From: Mycolicibacter senuensis
Lineage (GTDB): Bacteria; Actinomycetota; Actinomycetes; Mycobacteriales; Mycobacteriaceae
NCBI RefSeq assembly: GCF_002101885.1
Contig: NZ_LQPS01000038.1
Coordinates: 23,450 to 87,449 of the forward strand
Length of the DNA stretch: 64,000 bases
Direction: 5' to 3'
The notes under the pieces were generated by a model that did not search any database, had not been told where the DNA came from, and saw only the letters and a program-made list of their open reading frames with translations. Numbering within the stretch: the first letter of the stretch is position 1; each line of letters opens with the position of its first letter. The translations under genes and the position numbers were made by a program. Below are positions 1 to 9,213 of this stretch, piece by piece.

Positions 1-1
1 C

Positions 2-235
2 GCGGAGAAGTTGCGGGTGAACGCCGTGTGCCCGGGTGGGATGCTGACCCCGCAGGTGACGAACTTCCAACTTCCCGAGGGCGCCGACGTCAACCTGGTC
101 ATGCGGGTGGCCTCACCCCGCGGCATGAGCGCACCGGGCGACGTCGCCGAGGTGATCGCGTTTCTGGCCAGCGACGCCGCGGCCGCCGTCCACGGCGCGG
201 TGTACCTGACCGACAACGGTAAGACGGCCGGATAG
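2..235 (+). CDS. SDR-family oxidoreductase, C-terminal end (gene enters from the left)
   Basis: Only the last 77 codons are present; the frame is open to the left edge. The visible part carries the classical short-chain dehydrogenase tail: RVNAVCPG (the loop after the fourth beta strand that closes over the nicotinamide), then a PGDVAEVIAFLASDAA helix, then the usual final strand with a VYLTDNG sequence in place of the common 'DGG'. These enzymes reduce or oxidise alcohols and ketones with NAD(P)H in the cytoplasm. The substrate cannot be inferred because the catalytic Tyr-Lys region lies outside the window. It converges on the ACAD gene 9 bp away. Confidence 0.85.
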   Translation, partial: AEKLRVNAVCPGGMLTPQVTNFQLPEGADVNLVMRVASPRGMSAPGDVAEVIAFLASDAAAAVHGAVYLTDNGKTAG

Positions 236-244
236 CCTTCGCGG

Positions 245-1456
245 TCAGCGCAGCGGCAGACCGGTGAGTGCCCGCGCGATCACCAGGCGCTGGATCTCAC
301 TGGTGCCTTCGAAGATGGTGAAGATCTTCGCGTCGCGGTGCATCCGCTCGACCGGGTAGTCACGGGTGTAACCGTTGCCGCCGAGGATCTGAATCGCTTC
401 GTCGGTGACATAGACCGCGGTCTCGCTGGCGACCAGTTTGGCCATCGAGCCCTCCGCGTTGTCGAAAGATTTGTTGTTACGTGCCATCCAGCCGGCTCGC
501 CAGACCAGCAGCCGGGCAGCATCGATACGGCTCTTCATATCGGCCAGCTTGAAGGCGACAGCCTGGAACTCGCCGATCTTGCGGCCGAACTGCTCACGCT
601 GGCAGGCATAGTCCAGCGCGTATTCGTAGGCGGCGCGCGCCACTCCGACCGCCATCGCCCCGACCGACGGGCGGGTGCGCTCGAAGGTCTTCATCGCGGC
701 CTGTCCCCCGGCCGATGCACCGGATTTGACGCGGGCGACCCGTTCCTCGAACTTCTCCCGGCCGCCCAGGATCATGTCCTCGGGTAGCCGGACGTTATCC
801 AGGACGATCTCGGCGGTGTGCGACGCCCGGATGCCGTGCTTCTTGAACTTCTGTCCCTGGGCCAGTCCCGCGGTGTCGGGACCGATGACGAACGTGGCCT
901 GTCCGCGTGAGCCGAGTTCGGGATAGACCGAGGCGACGACGATGTGCACGTTGGCGATGCCGCCGTTGGTGGCCCAGGTCTTGGTGCCGTTGAGCACCCA
1001 TTCGCGGGTGGCTTGGTCGAAACGGGCACGGGTGCGAATCGCGCCCACGTCCGAACCGGCATCGGGTTCGGAAGAGCAGAAGGCCCCGAGTTTGGGCTCG
1101 TCAGCCGTCCCGAACATCTCGGGCAGCCAGCGGCCCAGCTGCTCGGGAGTTCCGTTGCCCGCCAAGGCGGCGGCCGCCAGGCCGGTCCCCAGAATCGACA
1201 GCGCGATCCCGGCGTCACCCCAGAACAGTTCCTCGAACACCGTCAGCATTCCGATCCCGCTCGGTTCGGCGGCTTGCGTGGCGAACAGCTCGGGTGAGTA
1301 CAGGCCGATCTTGGCCGCCTCCTGAATGACGGGCCACGGCGTCTCCTCACGCTCGTCCCATTCGGCGGCGGCCGGACGGACGACATCGGCGGCGAATTGA
1401 TGCACCCAGTCCCGGACCTCGATCACGTCGTCACTGAGCTCTACCGAGAACGACAT
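245..1456 (-). CDS. acyl-CoA dehydrogenase (FadE family)
   Basis: A 403-residue flavoprotein that oxidises an acyl-CoA to the 2-enoyl-CoA, the first step of beta-oxidation. The core is complete: [10 protein letters not shown] (FAD/substrate loop), [11 protein letters not shown], the [14 protein letters not shown] helix, [19 protein letters not shown], and [10 protein letters not shown], which supplies the canonical catalytic Glu. The ATG at 1456 is preferred over the 19-codon-longer GTG because AGGAG lies 6 nt upstream and the protein then begins directly with the dehydrogenase fold. Substrate chain length is unknown. It stands alone, convergent with the SDR gene. Confidence 0.9.
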   Translation of the reverse strand: MSFSVELSDDVIEVRDWVHQFAADVVRPAAAEWDEREETPWPVIQEAAKIGLYSPELFATQAAEPSGIGMLTVFEELFWGDAGIALSILGTGLAAAALAGNGTPEQLGRWLPEMFGTADEPKLGAFCSSEPDAGSDVGAIRTRARFDQATREWVLNGTKTWATNGGIANVHIVVASVYPELGSRGQATFVIGPDTAGLAQGQKFKKHGIRASHTAEIVLDNVRLPEDMILGGREKFEERVARVKSGASAGGQAAMKTFERTRPSVGAMAVGVARAAYEYALDYACQREQFGRKIGEFQAVAFKLADMKSRIDAARLLVWRAGWMARNNKSFDNAEGSMAKLVASETAVYVTDEAIQILGGNGYTRDYPVERMHRDAKIFTIFEGTSEIQRLVIARALTGLPLR

Positions 1457-1669
1457 TGTTTCTCCTGGGAATCCGTGGGCGGCCCTTGCACGCGGCCGAC
1501 TTGATTGTGGCACCCGGTCCTGTTGTCCACCACGGCCGGCATCGATGACGACCCAGAAGCGACGCCGGCCTGGCCGGAATGCTGTCGGTGCCGCAGCGCT
1601 GAGCGGCCGTCGAAGCCCTCGTGACTGCCCCGCGTGACACCCCGATCACCGGCTGCCCGCCGCGACGTA
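1457..1669. other. 213-bp intergenic spacer
   Basis: Lies between the ACAD start and the end of the fluoride-channel gene, both leftward. It should hold the ACAD promoter and leader. I see no gene, no strong hairpin and no convincing -35/-10 pair. Confidence 0.4.
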
Positions 1670-2038
1670 TCACAACCAGAGAGCTTGCGCTGCAACGTTT
1701 CCGGTGTAGTAGGCACCGAGTCCGCAGGTCAGCGTGAGCACCAGGTTGGCCACCGCATAGAGCCGTGCGCCGGCACCGGCCAGCTGGAGGGTCTCGTAGG
1801 AGAAGGTCGAGTAGGTGGTCAGTGCCCCGCACAACCCGGTGCCGATCAATAGCTGCCATCGCTGGTCACCACCGCTCACCGCGCCGGTGAGCACACCCAG
1901 GATCAGGCTGCCGAGCACGTTGGCGGTGAACGTGCCCCACGGGAAGGTGGTGTCGTGCCGGGCTTGTACGAATCGATCGGTCAGGTATCGCAGCGGCGCC
2001 CCGACCGCCGCGCCGGCGATGACCAGCAGCCAGTTCAC
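1670..2038 (-). CDS. crcB: CrcB/Fluc fluoride channel, second subunit gene of the cassette
   Basis: A 122-residue membrane protein with four predicted helices, the usual size of a Fluc fluoride channel subunit. Family signatures are present: PLRYLTDR near the N-terminus, [10 protein letters not shown] (pore Asn) and [15 protein letters not shown] (the Thr-Thr-x-Ser-Thr-Phe stretch of the fluoride path). Fluc proteins are dual-topology dimers that let fluoride leave the cytoplasm. The GTG start overlaps the stop of the DUF190 gene (GTGA), which indicates translational coupling. With the second copy at 2382 the pair may form a heterodimer. Confidence 0.93.
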   Translation of the reverse strand: MNWLLVIAGAAVGAPLRYLTDRFVQARHDTTFPWGTFTANVLGSLILGVLTGAVSGGDQRWQLLIGTGLCGALTTYSTFSYETLQLAGAGARLYAVANLVLTLTCGLGAYYTGNVAAQALWL

Positions 2039-2385
2039 TGAACGTCAGCGGGCCGGCCGACGTGCCGGACGACCTCGACTTCGTCGAGCAGGATCAGGCC
2101 CTCGGTGACCAATTCGTCGAGCTGCGGCAGGAAGTCGCGGATCCGCTCGGCGGTGTCGACGATGATGACCGAGACCGGCAGATCCTCCGACAGCGACAGC
2201 AACCGGGTGGTGTGAATGGCCGAGGACGCACCGTAGCCCTCCACGCCGCGGAACACCGTCGCACCGGCAAGCCCGGCCCGGCGGGCCCGATGCACGATCT
2301 CACTGAACAGCGGCTTGCGGTGCCAGGTGTCGCTCTCCCCGACGAACACCGTCATGCGCAGGGCGGATCCGGTGAGCTGGGTCAT
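2035..2385 (-). CDS. DUF190 family (PII-like) protein between two CrcB genes
   Basis: A 116-residue soluble protein beginning [20 protein letters not shown]190 proteins have a ferredoxin-like PII fold and are commonly encoded beside crcB, so a regulatory or accessory role in fluoride export is the usual inference; no biochemical function is established as far as I know. The ATG at 2385 has AGGAGG just upstream and overlaps the preceding crcB stop (ATGA). The stop in turn overlaps the next crcB start (GTGA). Both overlaps bind the three genes into one translational unit. Confidence 0.88.
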   Translation of the reverse strand: MTQLTGSALRMTVFVGESDTWHRKPLFSEIVHRARRAGLAGATVFRGVEGYGASSAIHTTRLLSLSEDLPVSVIIVDTAERIRDFLPQLDELVTEGLILLDEVEVVRHVGRPADVQ

Positions 2386-2852
2386 GCTGTCCTCCTGATG
2401 ATCAGACGTCGGGTGAGGGCCGCGGTGGTCCAGGTGGCGACCAGCACCAGCACCGGAGTGATGAGTAGATAGATCACCGCCCGGGCCAGCTGTCCAGCGG
2501 CCGCCAGGGTGTCGACATCGCTGGCGAACGTGGAGAACGTCGTATAACCGCCCAGCACACCGGTGCCCAACAGCGGGCGTAGCAGCCGGTGGCCCACCCA
2601 CAGTTCGGTGATCGCCACCATCAACGCCCCCATCAACGCGCACCCGCTGACGTTGATAAGCAATGTGGCCCAGGGAAAGCCGCCCGAAGGGGCGGGCCAC
2701 GCCAGCTCGATGCCGTAGCGGGCGCATGCCCCGACCGCGCCACCGAGAGCAACAGCCGCGACCACCGGCGCCTGCTCACGCACCGCAGAGGACCGCCGGC
2801 GCCGAACAAACAGGTCAGGGCCGACGGTCACATCGGGCTCCGGTATCGCCAT
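2382..2852 (-). CDS. crcB: CrcB/Fluc fluoride channel, first subunit gene of the cassette
   Basis: A 156-residue Fluc-type membrane protein with a ~30-residue charged N-terminal extension before the first helix. Motifs: [23 protein letters not shown] (pore Asn) and [12 protein letters not shown]. It begins 4 nt after the stop of the molybdopterin oxidoreductase gene, so it is probably transcribed with it, and its stop overlaps the DUF190 start (ATGA). I saw no fluoride riboswitch directly upstream, because the upstream gene leaves no room. Two unequal CrcB proteins in one operon is a familiar actinobacterial arrangement. Confidence 0.92.
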   Translation of the reverse strand: MAIPEPDVTVGPDLFVRRRRSSAVREQAPVVAAVALGGAVGACARYGIELAWPAPSGGFPWATLLINVSGCALMGALMVAITELWVGHRLLRPLLGTGVLGGYTTFSTFASDVDTLAAAGQLARAVIYLLITPVLVLVATWTTAALTRRLIIRRTA

Positions 2853-2855
2853 CGC

Positions 2856-4637
2856 TCAGATGGGCATTCGGTAGCCGTAATATTCGTGGTCCTCGTTGTA
2901 ACCGCCCATCCCGAGGCCGCGATGGCGGAAGTCGTCGATGAACTCGATGGCCTCGATCCATTTCACCATCTTGAAGCCGAGCTCGTGCTCATTGCGCAGC
3001 CGCAGCGGGGCGCCGTGGACCTCGGTGAGCGGCGCGTCGTTCATCTCGTAGGCCAGCAGTGTCGTCGGTTCCCGCATGTGGGCGATCTTGTGGCAGTCGT
3101 AGTAGCGGCCCTCCTCCGACGGACCGGATCCCTCGGCGAAGGAGTAGAACGCCACCCAGCGCGCCGACGGCAACGGGCGCACCAGATCGAGGATGTCGGA
3201 CATCCGCACGCCGGCCCACTTGGCGATCCCGGTCCAGCCCTGAATGCAGTGGTGACCGGTGATCTGCTCGTGTTTGGGCAGCGCCAGCAGCTGCGCATAG
3301 GTCAGGGTGACCGGGTTCTCCACCAGCCCCTCGATCCGCAACCGGTAGTCTGCCCACCCGCCCTTCTGCAGGGCGCGATAGTGCTCGGAGGTGGGTAGCG
3401 TGCCATTCGGCCACAGATACGGTGAGATGTCCTTCTCGGCGTAAATGGCGTCCGGATGCGGGCGTTCCAGCAGATCGTTGAACCAGCCGAGTGCCGCGAT
3501 GCCGACCTTGCGGACCACCGCGGGATAGCGCAGCGTCAGCGGCGAGGCCGCCAGCCACAGCATCGCGATGACAACCATGGCGACCAGATAAACGACGAGG
3601 GGCCAATATGATTGGGTGTCGGCGCCCAGCACGATGTGATTGAGATTGTCCACCAGGCCGGTGGTGAACACCATCAGGGTGTGCATGGCGATGAAGGCCA
3701 CCATCCACACCAGTACCGCGAAGTGAACGGTACGGGCCAGCTGTTGGTTGAGCAGCCCCCGGTCCAGGCCGAAGCGCGCGGCGATGGTAGGCGACTGCAA
3801 CAGCCCGGTGACGAAAGCCAGTGGGGCGGCGATGAATACGGTGGAGAAGTAGGCGATCACCTGCAGGGAGTTGTAGTTGGTGAAGCCTTCGTTGGCGGGG
3901 AAATCCAGGGACGCGTATTGAATCAGCGTCGAAGCCGCATTGGGCAGCGCCTCCCACGACCGCGGAACGATGCGGCGCCACTCGCCGCTGACCAACAGCA
4001 GCACGTAGAACACCGCGCCGTTGAGCAGCCACAGCAGGTCGAACGAGAAGTGCCACCAGCGCGCCAGGCCCACCGTGTGCCGGACGCCGGGGATGCCCAG
4101 CCACTTCGGCAGGGCCACCGAGTCATCCTTGGCGGTCCACATGTGCGAGGCATCGGCTTCGTTCATCCGGTCCTCGGGGACCGGACCCCGCATCCGCAAC
4201 CATGCCGTCCCCGGCCGGCAGCCCTGGTTGAGGTAGAGCCGCGGGTGGTCGGCCAGGATCTGCAGACCCGCCCGGATCAGAAACATCATGAAGACGATGT
4301 TGAACAGGTGCTGCCAGCGCAGCCAGGCCGGAAAGCCGGTGTCGATCACCGGCGTGACGCGCGAGGATGTGCCCGGGTAGGCGGCGATGAAGTCCTGCAT
4401 CCAGCCGTATCGGCGCAGCTGCTGTGCCAGGGCGATCCCGACGACCAGCCCGGCCGCGGCGAGCGGGATCAGCCACAGCGATGACACCCAGCGCTTGCCG
4501 AACCGCACGGACGGAACCTGGGCCATCTCCTGGGGAATGGCCCCGGCCCAGTGTTCGATGTCGACCCGGCGCTCTACCGCTCGACGGCGGGGGCCCTGAT
4601 CGAGCAGCGCTGCCAAATTGTTTGCCTCTGGAGCCAT
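2856..4637 (-). CDS. membrane molybdopterin oxidoreductase: cytochrome b-type membrane domain fused to a sulfite-oxidase-like domain
   Basis: A 593-residue protein. The first ~390 residues are a multi-helix membrane domain with His candidates for haem ligands (about residues 110, 196, 305 and 319), like the b-type subunits of formate dehydrogenase or thiosulfate reductase. Residues ~400-593 match the sulfite oxidase molybdopterin fold: HHCIQGWTG contains the Cys (about residue 464) that ligates Mo, followed by a WVAFYSF strand and a DCHKIAHM segment. The electron donor and acceptor are not predictable. The ATG at 4637 is chosen over one 10 codons earlier because GGGAGG lies 8 nt upstream. No Tat signal is visible. 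The fluoride cassette follows 4 nt later. Confidence 0.85.
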   Translation of the reverse strand: MAPEANNLAALLDQGPRRRAVERRVDIEHWAGAIPQEMAQVPSVRFGKRWVSSLWLIPLAAAGLVVGIALAQQLRRYGWMQDFIAAYPGTSSRVTPVIDTGFPAWLRWQHLFNIVFMMFLIRAGLQILADHPRLYLNQGCRPGTAWLRMRGPVPEDRMNEADASHMWTAKDDSVALPKWLGIPGVRHTVGLARWWHFSFDLLWLLNGAVFYVLLLVSGEWRRIVPRSWEALPNAASTLIQYASLDFPANEGFTNYNSLQVIAYFSTVFIAAPLAFVTGLLQSPTIAARFGLDRGLLNQQLARTVHFAVLVWMVAFIAMHTLMVFTTGLVDNLNHIVLGADTQSYWPLVVYLVAMVVIAMLWLAASPLTLRYPAVVRKVGIAALGWFNDLLERPHPDAIYAEKDISPYLWPNGTLPTSEHYRALQKGGWADYRLRIEGLVENPVTLTYAQLLALPKHEQITGHHCIQGWTGIAKWAGVRMSDILDLVRPLPSARWVAFYSFAEGSGPSEEGRYYDCHKIAHMREPTTLLAYEMNDAPLTEVHGAPLRLRNEHELGFKMVKWIEAIEFIDDFRHRGLGMGGYNEDHEYYGYRMPI

Positions 4638-4765
4638 TTCGGCACCTCCCACCCGTGCGTCATTCACGTGGTAGAAGCCATCAGCCGGGGCGGCGGTTCA
4701 TGGCGAGCTTCATCGCCGCCATCAACAATAGCCGCTGGTCGAGCGATGCGCAGCTGTGTTTCCGG

Positions 4766-5170
4766 CTACGCCGGACCACCCTGCCCTGCGGCCTCGCGGG
4801 TGATCTGGTCGAACTGCGCCGCCATGGCCTCGGCCAGCGCCGTGGCCGCCGACAGCGGCCGCACCATCACCATGAAGTCGTCGATCTTGCCGTCGTCGTC
4901 GACATGCAGGAAGTCGCATCCGGTGAGCCGCTTGCCCGCCACGGTGGCCTCGAACATCAGGGCATGATCACGCCCTGAGGGGTCGCCGATCTCTCGGATG
5001 TACCGGAAGTCGGAGAAGACGCGCATCACGGCGCGCAGGATCGCCGCGGTGATCGGCTTGCCCGGATAGGGCTTGAACGCCACCGGGCTGGTGAACACGA
5101 CCTCGTCGGACAGCAGCGCCTCCATAGCCGCTGCGTCGCGGGCCTCGACGGCTTGCCGGAAAGGGTGCAC
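4766..5170 (-). CDS. SnoaL/NTF2-like fold protein
   Basis: A 134-residue protein with the cone-shaped NTF2-like pattern: an N-terminal helix (FRQAVEARDAAAMEALLSDEVVF), a central strand-rich part with PGKPITAAILRAV, and a terminal GCDFLHVDDDGKIDDFMVMVRP sheet, typical of polyketide-cyclase/steroid-isomerase-like proteins. The substrate is unknown. The GTG at 5170 is selected because GGAGG sits 7 nt upstream; a longer reading frame to 5287 would run into the neighbouring VOC gene. It lies 88 bp downstream of that gene on the same strand. Confidence 0.75.
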   Translation of the reverse strand: MHPFRQAVEARDAAAMEALLSDEVVFTSPVAFKPYPGKPITAAILRAVMRVFSDFRYIREIGDPSGRDHALMFEATVAGKRLTGCDFLHVDDDGKIDDFMVMVRPLSAATALAEAMAAQFDQITREAAGQGGPA

Positions 5171-5258
5171 AAGACACCTCCACTGCTCGATACGATTCGA
5201 CGCCCTACGGTAGACGCATCCGCCGCCCCGTTGCCGCAGCCGGTCCCACCGAGGCGTG

Positions 5259-5666
5259 TCACCGTAGTCGTCGGTCGATGACCTCACGTGGAAGCTGGCG
5301 AGGAGTCGGGTAGGTGATCAGTACGCGAATGCCGTCCGGGTCGGCGCCGTCGACGTAACTGATCTCGCCCAGGGTGTTCGAGTAGGTGTCGGGATCGTGG
5401 ACGCGCATGCGCTGCTCGATCCGGCGCAACTCTTCCTCGCTGCCGGCAGACCAGATCATCTGCTCGACGCCGATGTCGGTGATGCCACCCGTTCTGGATG
5501 CCTCGTGGGTGCGCAGGTAGATCTCGAAGCCGTCCGGCGCCAACAGAAGTGCCGCATCCGTGTCGTAAATGGCCACATCGCACTGAAAGACATCGCTGTA
5601 GAACTTCACGGAGTGGTCCAGATTGGATACCCGCATCAAGCATGAGGTGATCCTGGCCGTACTCAT
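5259..5666 (-). CDS. VOC (glyoxalase/bleomycin-resistance) superfamily protein
   Basis: A 135-residue protein with two beta-alpha-beta-beta-beta units: ITSCLMRVSNLDHSVKFYSDVF (the typical VOC opening with FY..VF) and a C-terminal YVDGADPDGIRVLITYP strand. Members are metal-dependent dioxygenases, isomerases or binding proteins. Substrate and metal ligands are not clear here. Its ATG overlaps the stop of the DUF5994 gene (ATGA), so the two are co-translated. Confidence 0.8.
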   Translation of the reverse strand: MSTARITSCLMRVSNLDHSVKFYSDVFQCDVAIYDTDAALLLAPDGFEIYLRTHEASRTGGITDIGVEQMIWSAGSEEELRRIEQRMRVHDPDTYSNTLGEISYVDGADPDGIRVLITYPTPRQLPREVIDRRLR

Positions 5667-6187
5667 CCGTCTGCCGTTCCCCCTTCCGACTCCCAGCGGT
5701 CCAGAGCGGTAGCCGCCAACATGCGTCGTTCCCGGGCACGCGGACTGATGGTCAGCAGATCGCCCACCGTCACGGCGTTTTGCGGCTGCGCGGCGGTCAT
5801 CATGGTGGTGTGCGCATCGCTCGGGTCGGCGCGCGCGGGAACCACCACCAATGTGAGACGGTCACCATTGAGCCCGAGAACCTCAACTGTGTCGCTCGGT
5901 TGTAACCGGTACCCATCGAGCCGCACGGGCAGCCCGGCGCTGACGAGTTTCCGCGGCGCGCGCACCCATTCGTTCAGGTTGTACAAGACCCGGCTTATCC
6001 GGCCCAATCGAACCGAGAGCACCGCCAGCAGGTCGGGCAGCTCTCCGGTGAGGTCATCGGTGCGGGGCCACCACGCCCCATCGACGTACCCGCTCTGCGA
6101 TGCTTTGCGCTTCAACCGCAACCGCGGCGTCCGCAGCGGGGAAGTGGAGTTGTCGGGGTCTTTGCGTGTTGTCTGCTGTCGCGTCAT
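5663..6187 (-). CDS. DUF5994 family protein
   Basis: A 174-residue soluble protein of a family common in mycobacteria: LRLKRKASQSGYVDGAWWPRTDDLTGELP, then a VRLGRISRVLYNLNEWVRAPRKL segment and a LRLD-type beta region. No function is known to me. The C-terminal ~50 residues are less conserved and helical. It heads a two-gene unit with the VOC gene (ATGA overlap at 5663-5666). Confidence 0.75.
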   Translation of the reverse strand: MTRQQTTRKDPDNSTSPLRTPRLRLKRKASQSGYVDGAWWPRTDDLTGELPDLLAVLSVRLGRISRVLYNLNEWVRAPRKLVSAGLPVRLDGYRLQPSDTVEVLGLNGDRLTLVVVPARADPSDAHTTMMTAAQPQNAVTVGDLLTISPRARERRMLAATALDRWESEGGTADG

Positions 6188-6702
6188 GACGACGCTCCCA
6201 TCTCAGCCCCAGCGGCCAGAATTTCCGGCGATGACAGGACTTTCAAACACCACATGTACCCAGACGTACGAAGTACCGCCGCTGGCCACGACCTTACGCC
6301 GATTCGGTCCGAGCGCGTCCGGGCGCCGGAATGCGCGGAGCTCGCCGCTGTTCGGCCCGGGCCGCCCGACGGCGCCCCGGCGAACGACTACGCGACCGCA
6401 TTCCCTCCGCTCGATCCGTCGGCCGGCCACGCCGAAACGAGGGTAGTGTTATTGGTGCTGAGTCCTTCAGCCGGTGCGGAAGCGAGTTGGGCTGTACGCC
6501 GCCGAGTTCGATGAATTTTGTTCGAGCCGCACACTCCGATACCTCCGACGATGCCGTCGAGACAACGTAGACGCCTCTCTCATGGCCTCACTTGCCTGCT
6601 GTGGCACCACCGCCAAATCAGCCGGGACCGGGTGCCAATGACGCCATCAAAACTTCAACCGGACGTCCTCTGAAACACCTACCCAGAAATCAGGTAAACG
6701 CC
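6188..6702. other. 515-bp region without a convincing gene
   Basis: Separates the leftward DUF5994 gene from the rightward DUF6131 gene. Open frames exist on both strands here, but none has a plausible start signal or resembles a known family. The right half (about 6430-6560) is more AT-rich than its surroundings and probably holds the promoters for the rightward genes. No clear -35/-10 pair was identified. Confidence 0.45.
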
Positions 6703-6882
6703 ATGATCGCTCTCGGAATCATCCTCATCGTCCTCGGACTCCTCCTGCCCGCCCTGGTCCCCACCTTCGCCTATGCCCATCTCTGCTTGGTCATCGGCGT
6801 CATCCTTCTTGTCGTCGGACTGCTGTTGATGCTGATGGGACGGATGGGACACGCCGTCGGCGGGCGCCGCCACTATTACTGA
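6703..6882 (+). CDS. DUF6131 small membrane protein
   Basis: A 59-residue protein made of two hydrophobic helices (IALGIILIVLGLLLPALV and LCLVIGVILLVVGLLLML) and the tail GHAVGGRRHYY, which is characteristic of this short mycobacterial/actinobacterial family. No function is known; homologues are usually thought of as envelope-stress-type small proteins. The ATG at 6703 is preceded by an AGGT ribosome site; an upstream ATG at 6592 would add a polar leader not typical of the family. The desaturase gene follows 64 bp downstream. Confidence 0.8.
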   Translation: MIALGIILIVLGLLLPALVPTFAYAHLCLVIGVILLVVGLLLMLMGRMGHAVGGRRHYY

Positions 6883-6946
6883 CCCGCCAGAAGGTATCCA
6901 GTGATCGCCCGATCGCCCGACCGAAGCCGACGAAAGGGGGAGACCA

Positions 6947-8281
6947 TTGGCGATTACTGACATTTCGGTCTTCGCTCACCTGACCGACGCCGACATCGAC
7001 GCCTTGGCCGTTGATCTCGACACGATCCGACTGGACATCGAGGATTCCCTCGGCGCGCGCGACGCGCGCTACATCCGCCGTACCATCGCCGCACAACGGG
7101 TCCTGGAAGTAGCCGGCCGGCTCATGCTCACCGTGGGCTCGAAACGCCACGCCTGGTGGGCGGGAACGCTCAGCGTCGCTCTGGCCAAGATCATCGAGAA
7201 TATGGAGATCGGCCACAACGTCATGCATGGCCAGTGGAACTGGATGAACGATCCCGAGATCCACTCCTCGACGTGGGAGTGGGACATGGCCGGGGTGTCG
7301 AAGCACTGGCAGTTCACCCATAACCTTCGTCACCACAAATACACGAACATCCTGGGCATGGACGACGACGTCGGCTACAACACCCTGCGGGTCACTCGCG
7401 ACCAGCCCTGGACACCGAGCAACATCGGCAACGTGCTGTTCCACATCATCCTCGCTCTCGGATTCGAGTGGGGAATCGGATTGCAGCCCATGGAATTCGG
7501 CAACATTCGCAAGGGCGGACCGGAACGCGAAACCGCCCTCGGAAAGGCCCGCCAGTTCGCACTCAAGGCCGGCAGGCAGTTGGTCAAGGACTACGTGGCG
7601 TTCCCCGCACTCACCTCGCTGTCGCCGGCGGCGAGCTACGCAACAACGTTGAAGGCCAACCTGCTGGCCAACGTGATTCGCAACATCTGGGCAGACGCGG
7701 TGATCTTCTGCGGGCATTTCCCCGACGGCGCCGAGAAGTTCAGCAAGACCGACATGATCGGCGAAACCCGGGGGCAGTGGTATCTGCGCCAGATGCTGGG
7801 CAGTGCCAACTTCGACGCCGGGCCGGCGTTGCGGTTCATGAGCGGCAACTTGTGCTACCAGATCGAACATCACCTCTTCCCCGACCTGCCGAGCAATCGG
7901 TTGCACGAGATCTCGGTGCGGGTGCGCCAGATCTGCGACAAGTACGACCTGCCCTACACCACGGGCTCCTTTCTGATGCAGTACGGCAAGACGTGGCGCA
8001 CCATCGCCAAACTGTCGTTGCCGGATCGCTACTTGCGCGCGACCGCCGACGACGCTCCGGAGACCCGCAGCGAGCGCATGTTCTCCGTACTGGCGCCTGA
8101 CTTCGTCGGCACCGACGCGGCGACCGGACACCGTCGCGGGCTCCGGTCGGCGATCGCGGCGGTCCGCGGCTGGCGTCGCGGCCACGGGAGCAGCGCCGGC
8201 ACACGTGGATTACGCCAACCCGCCGCCCTAGAATGTCAACGTGAGCTCGCCGCGAATCGGCAGATGACGGAGCCGTCGTGA
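6947..8281 (+). CDS. membrane fatty acid desaturase (DesA3-like)
   Basis: A 444-residue integral-membrane diiron desaturase that introduces a double bond into an acyl chain with O2 and electrons from a reductase. All three histidine boxes are present: HNVMH (residues 90-94), HNLRHH (125-130) and QIEHH (305-309). The pattern resembles mycobacterial DesA3-type linoleoyl/stearoyl-CoA desaturases. A TTG start at 6947 is preferred because AAAGGGGGAGA precedes it by a few bases. The last ~80 residues (after DRYLRATADD) are a poorly conserved polar tail. The stop overlaps the next gene (GTGA). Confidence 0.9.
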   Translation: MAITDISVFAHLTDADIDALAVDLDTIRLDIEDSLGARDARYIRRTIAAQRVLEVAGRLMLTVGSKRHAWWAGTLSVALAKIIENMEIGHNVMHGQWNWMNDPEIHSSTWEWDMAGVSKHWQFTHNLRHHKYTNILGMDDDVGYNTLRVTRDQPWTPSNIGNVLFHIILALGFEWGIGLQPMEFGNIRKGGPERETALGKARQFALKAGRQLVKDYVAFPALTSLSPAASYATTLKANLLANVIRNIWADAVIFCGHFPDGAEKFSKTDMIGETRGQWYLRQMLGSANFDAGPALRFMSGNLCYQIEHHLFPDLPSNRLHEISVRVRQICDKYDLPYTTGSFLMQYGKTWRTIAKLSLPDRYLRATADDAPETRSERMFSVLAPDFVGTDAATGHRRGLRSAIAAVRGWRRGHGSSAGTRGLRQPAALECQRELAANRQMTEPS

Positions 8282-9066
8282 CCGACGTATCCGAGCCCAG
8301 CAGCCGGCCGGTGCCACCTTCAGAACGCGCCGGCGCCGACGATCTGCGGTCCGGTCTGGCCGATCTCGCCGGTCTGGTGGCGGACTCGCTCGGTCTCGAG
8401 GAACTTCTGGCCCGGGTGGCCAGCTACGCGGTGCAGGCCATCCCCGCCGCGGATGGTGCCGGATTGACGTTGCTGCGTACCGACCGCCCGGACAACCGGG
8501 TCGAGGTCCTGGCCGCCAGCGCCCCCTTCGTACAGCAGATCGACGAGATCCAATACGTCGAGGTCAACGAGGGCCCCTGCATCACCGCGGCGCTGGAGCA
8601 GCGCACCGTGCGGTCCGGGTCGTTGGGCGGCGAGAAGCTCTGGCCTCGCTTCGGCCCGCGGGTGGGACGTCTCGGCGTCCACAGCGTGTTGTCGCTACCG
8701 CTGCTGCTGCCCGGCCGGGTGGTCGGCGCCATCAACGTCTACGCGCACAGCAAGGACGCCTTCACCGACCGCGCCGCCGAACTCGGGGAACTGTTCGCCG
8801 TACCCGCCGCCGTCGCGGTACACAACGCGCACGTGCTCACTCAGGCCCGGACCTTGACCGCGCAGTTGCAGACAGCACTGTCCACGCGACCGGTCATCGA
8901 CCAGGCCATCGGTATCCTGCGCGCCCGCTCCGGCGGAACCGCCGAGGAGGCGTTCGATCGGCTGCGCCGGATCAGCCAGACAGAAAACATCAAACTGGCG
9001 GCGGTTGCCCAAAGCATCGTCAAGGAAGCCGTGCGCCGCGCGCAGGCTCGCCACACCGGGCGATGA
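8278..9066 (+). CDS. GAF-ANTAR sensor/RNA-binding regulator
   Basis: A 262-residue protein. Residues ~25-190 are a GAF domain (LGLEELLARVASYAVQAIPAADGAGLTLL, then VNEGPCITAALEQRT and VLSLPLLLPGRVVGAINVY). Residues ~200-255 form an ANTAR helical bundle (TRPVIDQAIGILRARSGGTAEEAFDRLRRISQ), the domain that binds paired RNA hairpins to prevent transcription termination. GAF-ANTAR proteins are abundant in mycobacteria; the ligand is not predictable. The GTG start overlaps the desaturase stop, so the regulator is co-translated with that enzyme. Confidence 0.9.
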   Translation: MTDVSEPSSRPVPPSERAGADDLRSGLADLAGLVADSLGLEELLARVASYAVQAIPAADGAGLTLLRTDRPDNRVEVLAASAPFVQQIDEIQYVEVNEGPCITAALEQRTVRSGSLGGEKLWPRFGPRVGRLGVHSVLSLPLLLPGRVVGAINVYAHSKDAFTDRAAELGELFAVPAAVAVHNAHVLTQARTLTAQLQTALSTRPVIDQAIGILRARSGGTAEEAFDRLRRISQTENIKLAAVAQSIVKEAVRRAQARHTGR

Positions 9067-9213
9067 CATGCGAGTAGCGTTGGGTATTAGGCACTGTGAG
9101 ACCCGGATCCCTGATCCGCGGTCGGATGTTGCACCCGGGGAACCGCGACCTGCGGCACTCGGCTTGGACCGAATGATCGGCGTTCGGGGCGTCAATGGGG
9201 AGTACCACCCCTT

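Noticed and set aside
4638..4765. Possible fluoride riboswitch upstream of the oxidoreductase-crcB operon
   Set aside because: I could not assemble the conserved crcB-motif pseudoknot by eye in this short spacer; covariance-model search would be needed.
5721..6446. Rightward 241-codon frame across the DUF5994 gene and the following spacer
   Set aside because: Mostly antisense to a recognised gene; Ser/Arg/Thr-rich with no domain or start signal.
6800..8185. Leftward 461-codon frame opposite the desaturase
   Set aside because: The desaturase strand has three histidine boxes and a ribosome site; the antisense frame has no recognisable domain.
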